Shown here: positions 14,553-17,238 of the stretch, piece after piece | Layout of the letters: every line of letters begins with the position of its first letter | Numbering within the stretch: the stretch's first letter is position 1 | Origin: an uncultured Chitinophagaceae bacterium | GTDB taxonomy: Bacteria > Bacteroidota > Bacteroidia > Chitinophagales > Chitinophagaceae | Direction of reading: 5' to 3' | Assembly: GCA_946885665.1 (NCBI GenBank) | Contig: CAMPGT010000051.1 | Coordinates: 1-17,238 of the forward strand | Length of the DNA stretch: 17,238 nucleotides | The notes under the pieces: model-generated | What the model was told of the DNA's origin: nothing | Databases searched by the model: none | What the model saw: only the letters and a program-made list of their open reading frames with translations | Program-made: the position numbers and the translations under genes

Positions 14553-15787
14553 ATGAACTGCATAATCCTGGCAGTGGCGCCGCGCTGACCGTAAACATAT
14601 TCTCTCGCGGCTCTCGCACATTCCTCAAATAATTGTTGATCGCCTAACAAACGGGTAAGCGTTTTTTCAAGATCAACGGCATTGTCAATCGTAAATGCGG
14701 CGCCTTCTTCGAGCAGGTCGATCGCTTCCCTGAACTGGTTGAAGACCGGGCCAAATACCACCGGCTTTGCAAATACGGCTGCCTCCAGCACGTTGTGCAC
14801 GCCGCTTTCGCCAAAACCTCCTCCCACATAGCAAATAGCGGCATATTTATACAGCCTCGACAACATTCCGATATTGTCGATGATCAGCGTATTCACGTTC
14901 TCTTTTTGCGGACCGCCGTCGCGAAGCACCGAGTACCGGACGGTGTGATGAAACAGTTGTTCAACTTCCTTCAGGTGCGGCTCGTCAATTTCATGCGGTG
15001 CGATGATAAACCGGATTTCAGGGTGGGTATTAGCATAATGGTCGAGCTCTTCCTCATCTTCGGACCACGTGCTTCCCGCAACGATCACCGGACGACTGCC
15101 AATAAATTTTTCGATTTCCGACACCGGTTTGAAGTTTTCGGCGATGTCGATCACCCTGTCGAACCGCGTGTCGCCGCTCACCGATACATTATTGATCCCG
15201 ATGGACCGCAATCTTTTTTCAGAACTTTCATCCTGAACGAACAGCCACGAAAAGAAGTGAAGCATTTGCCGGTACAACTGCCCGTACCACCGGAAGAAGG
15301 AATTGCTTTTTTGGAAGATTGCCGACACGAGCAGCACGGGAACGTTGCGCCGCTTCAGCTCGTGCAGGTAGTTGTACCAGTAGTCGTATTTGATCCATAG
15401 CACCAGCGACGGGTTGACCAGTTCGATAAACCGCTGTGCATTAGCGCGCACGGGCAGGGGCAGGTAGAAAATGTGATCGGCGCCTTTGTAATCTTTCATT
15501 ACTTCATACCCTGAAGGGGAAAAGAACGTAATGACCACCAGGTAATCAGGATACTCCGCCCTGACCCGCTCCAGTAAAATCCTTCCCTGTTCAAACTCAC
15601 CCAGGGAGGCGCTGTGCATCCAGATCACGCGCTTCCCGTTCCCTGCCAGGGCAGCGGTCACTTTTTTGAAGATACCCTTTCGTCCGTTCAGCCATAGCCG
15701 TGCCTTTGGGTTCCACAAAGATGATATCCGGATAGCCAGCGCAAGAAGATGGATGATTATTTTATCAATCAGCAGGAACACAGGCAA
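14525..15787 (-). CDS. waaA: 3-deoxy-D-manno-octulosonic acid (Kdo) transferase
   Basis: WaaA transfers Kdo from CMP-Kdo to lipid IVA at the inner membrane, joining lipid A to the LPS core. The 420-residue length is normal. An N-terminal membrane anchor spans about 5-22. The GT-B N-domain has the catalytic-type HSASLGEFEQGR (Glu64) at 58-69. Later motifs are GDTRFDRV at 205-212, GSTW at 238-241, and GGGF followed by GVHNVLEAAVFAKPVVFGP at 329-347. The start is uncertain: TTG at 15785-15787 or GTG at 15779-15781; no ATG fits. The family N-terminus favours either. Only 6 bp separate the TTG from an inverted heptamer array. The 3' end overlaps the convergent gene by 28 bp. Confidence 0.94.
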   Translation of the reverse strand: MPVFLLIDKIIIHLLALAIRISSLWNPKARLWLNGRKGIFKKVTAALAGNGKRVIWMHSASLGEFEQGRILLERVRAEYPDYLVVITFFSPSGYEVMKDYKGADHIFYLPLPVRANAQRFIELVNPSLVLWIKYDYWYNYLHELKRRNVPVLLVSAIFQKSNSFFRWYGQLYRQMLHFFSWLFVQDESSEKRLRSIGINNVSVSGDTRFDRVIDIAENFKPVSEIEKFIGSRPVIVAGSTWSEDEEELDHYANTHPEIRFIIAPHEIDEPHLKEVEQLFHHTVRYSVLRDGGPQKENVNTLIIDNIGMLSRLYKYAAICYVGGGFGESGVHNVLEAAVFAKPVVFGPVFNQFREAIDLLEEGAAFTIDNAVDLEKTLTRLLGDQQLFEECARAAREYVYGQRGATARIMQFIQENRLLMS

Positions 15788-15793
15788 ATGTAG

Positions 15794-15866
15794 CGTGAGA
15801 CGTGAGACGGGAGACGGGAGAGGGGATAATTTTTTTAGTCTCCCGTCTTGCGTGTCCCGTCTCCCA
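15794..15866. repeat. Inverted heptamer arrays, CTCCCGT family, 4+4 units
   Basis: Left arm 15794-15821: CGTGAGA, CGTGAGA, CGGGAGA, CGGGAGA. A 17-nt AT-rich spacer follows. Right arm 15839-15866: TCTCCCG, TCTTGCG, TGTCCCG, TCTCCCA. The left arm in reverse complement is TCTCCCG twice then TCTCACG twice, so the arms are inverted copies of one family and can form an imperfect hairpin. It fills the divergent gap between waaA and the aminotransferase gene. Confidence 0.83.
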
Positions 15867-15869
15867 ACC

Positions 15870-15900
15870 TTGTCAGAACCAGTTTTTTAAAGTACGTTTG
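15870..15900 (+). promoter_or_regulatory. Probable promoter of the aminotransferase gene
   Basis: TTG at 15870-15872, a 20-nt spacer, then TACGTTTG at 15893-15900, an exact TAnnTTTG -7 box. Transcription would start near 15907, about 23 nt before the ATG. It begins just after the right arm of the inverted heptamer array. Confidence 0.7.
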
Positions 15901-15929
15901 TGCGCTTTTTAAACTGAAATGAAGGTACG

Positions 15930-17060
15930 ATGAGGCCCATACAGATGGTTGATCTGAAACAGCAGTATGCCAATATTAAAACAGAGGTCAATGCTGCGCT
16001 GCAGGACGTGCTTGACAGCGCGGCCTTCATTCAGGGAAAGCCAGTGGCCGATTTTGCCGCACATCTCGCCAGGTACCTGAACGTTAAGCATGTCGTCACC
16101 TGCGCCAACGGCACAGACGCCCTGCAGATTTCGCTGATGGCACTCGGCCTTGAACCCGGCGACGAAGTGATCACTCCCTCCTTTACTTACGTGGCAACAA
16201 CTGAAGTGGTCGCCCTGCTCCGCTTAAAGCCCGTATTTGTGGAAGTTGATCCAAAAACTTTCAACATCGATCCGGCATCGATCGAAAAGGTCATCACGCC
16301 AAAAACCAGGGCCATCGTTCCCGTTCACCTGTATGGCCAGGCAGCTGATATGGCCTCGATCATGGACATCGCCCGGCGGAACAACCTTTATGTTGTTGAA
16401 GATAACGCGCAGGCAATCGGTGCGGAGTACTCCTTCCCCGATGGAAAATCAAAAAAGACGGGCACCATCGGCACCATCGGCACCACCTCATTCTTTCCGT
16501 CAAAAAATCTCGGCTGCTACGGCGATGGCGGCGCGATGTTCACTAACGACGACCAACTGGCGGAAAGGCTTAGAATTATCGCCAACCACGGGCAAACCAA
16601 AAGATATTATCATGACGTGGTCGGGTGCAACAGCCGGCTGGATACGATGCAGGCGGCCATCCTCGACATCAAGCTGAAGAACCTGGATAATTATATAAAG
16701 GCCCGCATCCGGGTGGCCGACCATTACGACCGGGCTTTTCACAATCACCCTAAAATAACCGTTCCGTTCAGGGCGCCGTACACAAATCATGTGTTTCACC
16801 AGTACACCCTTCAACTCAACGGAGTGGACCGCGACGGATTGAACAAGTGGCTGGCCGACCACGACGTGCCATCAATGATCTATTACCCGGTGCCGGCACA
16901 CCGCCAGAAAATGTTCGACGCCTTTGGCGGAAAGAATTTTGAGTTGAAAGTTACCGACTGGCTCACTGAAAGAGTGATCTCGTTGCCCATACACACAGAA
17001 ATGGATGATGAACAGCTAAAGCACATCACCACCAGCGTTCTGGAGTATGTAAACCAATAA
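15930..17060 (+). CDS. DegT/DnrJ/EryC1/StrS-family sugar-nucleotide aminotransferase
   Basis: A 376-residue PLP enzyme that should transaminate a keto-sugar nucleotide for surface glycan synthesis. Visible features: NGTDAL at 60-65 (PLP phosphate contact), Asp158 with Gln161 in EDNAQAIGA, and the PLP lysine Lys192 in [15 protein letters not shown]. The [12 protein letters not shown] segment and [13 protein letters not shown] before it resemble WbpE, which makes the 3-amino group of UDP-2-acetamido-3-amino-glucuronate. That specificity is plausible because a UDP-sugar dehydrogenase gene follows 56 bp later, but other DegT enzymes fit too. The ATG at 15930 fits a good promoter. All key residues are intact and length is normal. 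Confidence 0.92.
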   Translation: MRPIQMVDLKQQYANIKTEVNAALQDVLDSAAFIQGKPVADFAAHLARYLNVKHVVTCANGTDALQISLMALGLEPGDEVITPSFTYVATTEVVALLRLKPVFVEVDPKTFNIDPASIEKVITPKTRAIVPVHLYGQAADMASIMDIARRNNLYVVEDNAQAIGAEYSFPDGKSKKTGTIGTIGTTSFFPSKNLGCYGDGGAMFTNDDQLAERLRIIANHGQTKRYYHDVVGCNSRLDTMQAAILDIKLKNLDNYIKARIRVADHYDRAFHNHPKITVPFRAPYTNHVFHQYTLQLNGVDRDGLNKWLADHDVPSMIYYPVPAHRQKMFDAFGGKNFELKVTDWLTERVISLPIHTEMDDEQLKHITTSVLEYVNQ

Positions 17061-17116
17061 TTAACAGTGCGGATAGCGTTGTAAACCTATTCGACGTAAT
17101 AAATAAAAAATTAAGG

Positions 17117-17238
17117 ATGAAAATTGCAGTGGTGGGAACCGGGTACGTAGGATTGGTAACCGGAACCTGTTTTGCTGAAACCGGCAACGACGTTGTTTGT
17201 GTTGACATTGATAAGTCCAAAATAGACAGGCTCACGAA
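17117..17238 (+). CDS. ugd: UDP-glucose/GDP-mannose dehydrogenase family, N-terminal part
   Basis: Only 40 complete codons lie in the window. They read [16 protein letters not shown], a Rossmann start with the GxGYVG motif at 7-12, and later [12 protein letters not shown], where Asp30 at the end of the second strand prefers NAD. This is the usual start of UDP-glucose 6-dehydrogenase, a four-electron oxidation giving UDP-glucuronate. Related enzymes oxidise UDP-GlcNAc or UDP-ManNAc, and the WbpE-like neighbour makes such a substrate possible. The ATG at 17117 follows TTAAGG directly, too close for an effective Shine-Dalgarno. It is probably in one operon with the aminotransferase gene. Confidence 0.88.
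   Translation, partial: MKIAVVGTGYVGLVTGTCFAETGNDVVCVDIDKSKIDRLT

Noticed and set aside
14795..15400. Plus-strand open frame of about 200 residues
   Set aside because: Antisense to waaA, which carries all the family motifs.
16461..16487. Three near-identical 9-bp repeats in the aminotransferase gene
   Set aside because: They encode GTIGTIGTT, which as I recall is a normal motif before the PLP lysine in WbpE-like enzymes.

Overview
The window looks like a chromosomal segment of a Bacteroidota bacterium, most likely Chitinophagaceae or a close relative. Supporting signs are an SSB with Bacteroidota-type sequence, an outer-membrane protein of the OmpA-associated DUF5723 type, the short AMP nucleosidase, the CcmB-CcmC-CcmD module, -7 elements matching TAnnTTTG, few Shine-Dalgarno sites, and several apparent TTG starts. 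Lineage is inferred from protein and promoter style; no marker RNA gene is present. I see no transposase, phage gene, CRISPR array, tRNA or rRNA.

Layout. 1-767 (-): 5' part of an outer-membrane protein gene. 936-3899 (+): ssb, an Ldh-family oxidoreductase, and lysC behind its own promoter. 4041-4940 (-): secreted alpha/beta hydrolase, divergent from 5002-6135 (+), a GT4 glycosyltransferase. 6227-7276 (-): queA behind a structured 5' leader. 10001-7445 (-): amn followed by a double-ATPase peptide-type ABC protein. 10057-10491 (+): stand-alone HsdR-N-like protein. 13709-10566 (-): ccmB, ccmC, ccmD, gdhA. 13779-14552 (+): conserved-looking protein of unknown function, overlapping tail to tail with waaA (-, 14525-15787). 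15930-17238 (+): sugar-nucleotide aminotransferase and the start of a UDP-sugar dehydrogenase gene, probably the start of a surface-polysaccharide cluster.

Most proteins are housekeeping: tRNA queuosine, nucleotide and amino-acid metabolism, cytochrome c haem export, Kdo addition to lipid A. The unusual content lies between the genes. (1) Tandem arrays with a strict 7-nt period recur at seven places, in several unit families (AAAGTTA/AAACTTA, CTCCCGT, TGCCGAT/TGCCGGT). They sit against stop codons, keep their register when the unit family changes, form inverted 4+4 arrays at two sites, and enter coding sequence in the ABC linker and the CcmD tail. (2) A GC-rich ~39-bp palindromic element occurs three times, once in frame inside the ABC protein. 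(3) The queA leader can fold into an 11-bp closing helix, two internal hairpins and a possible pseudoknot, just downstream of a -7 promoter element. It is a candidate cis-regulatory RNA.
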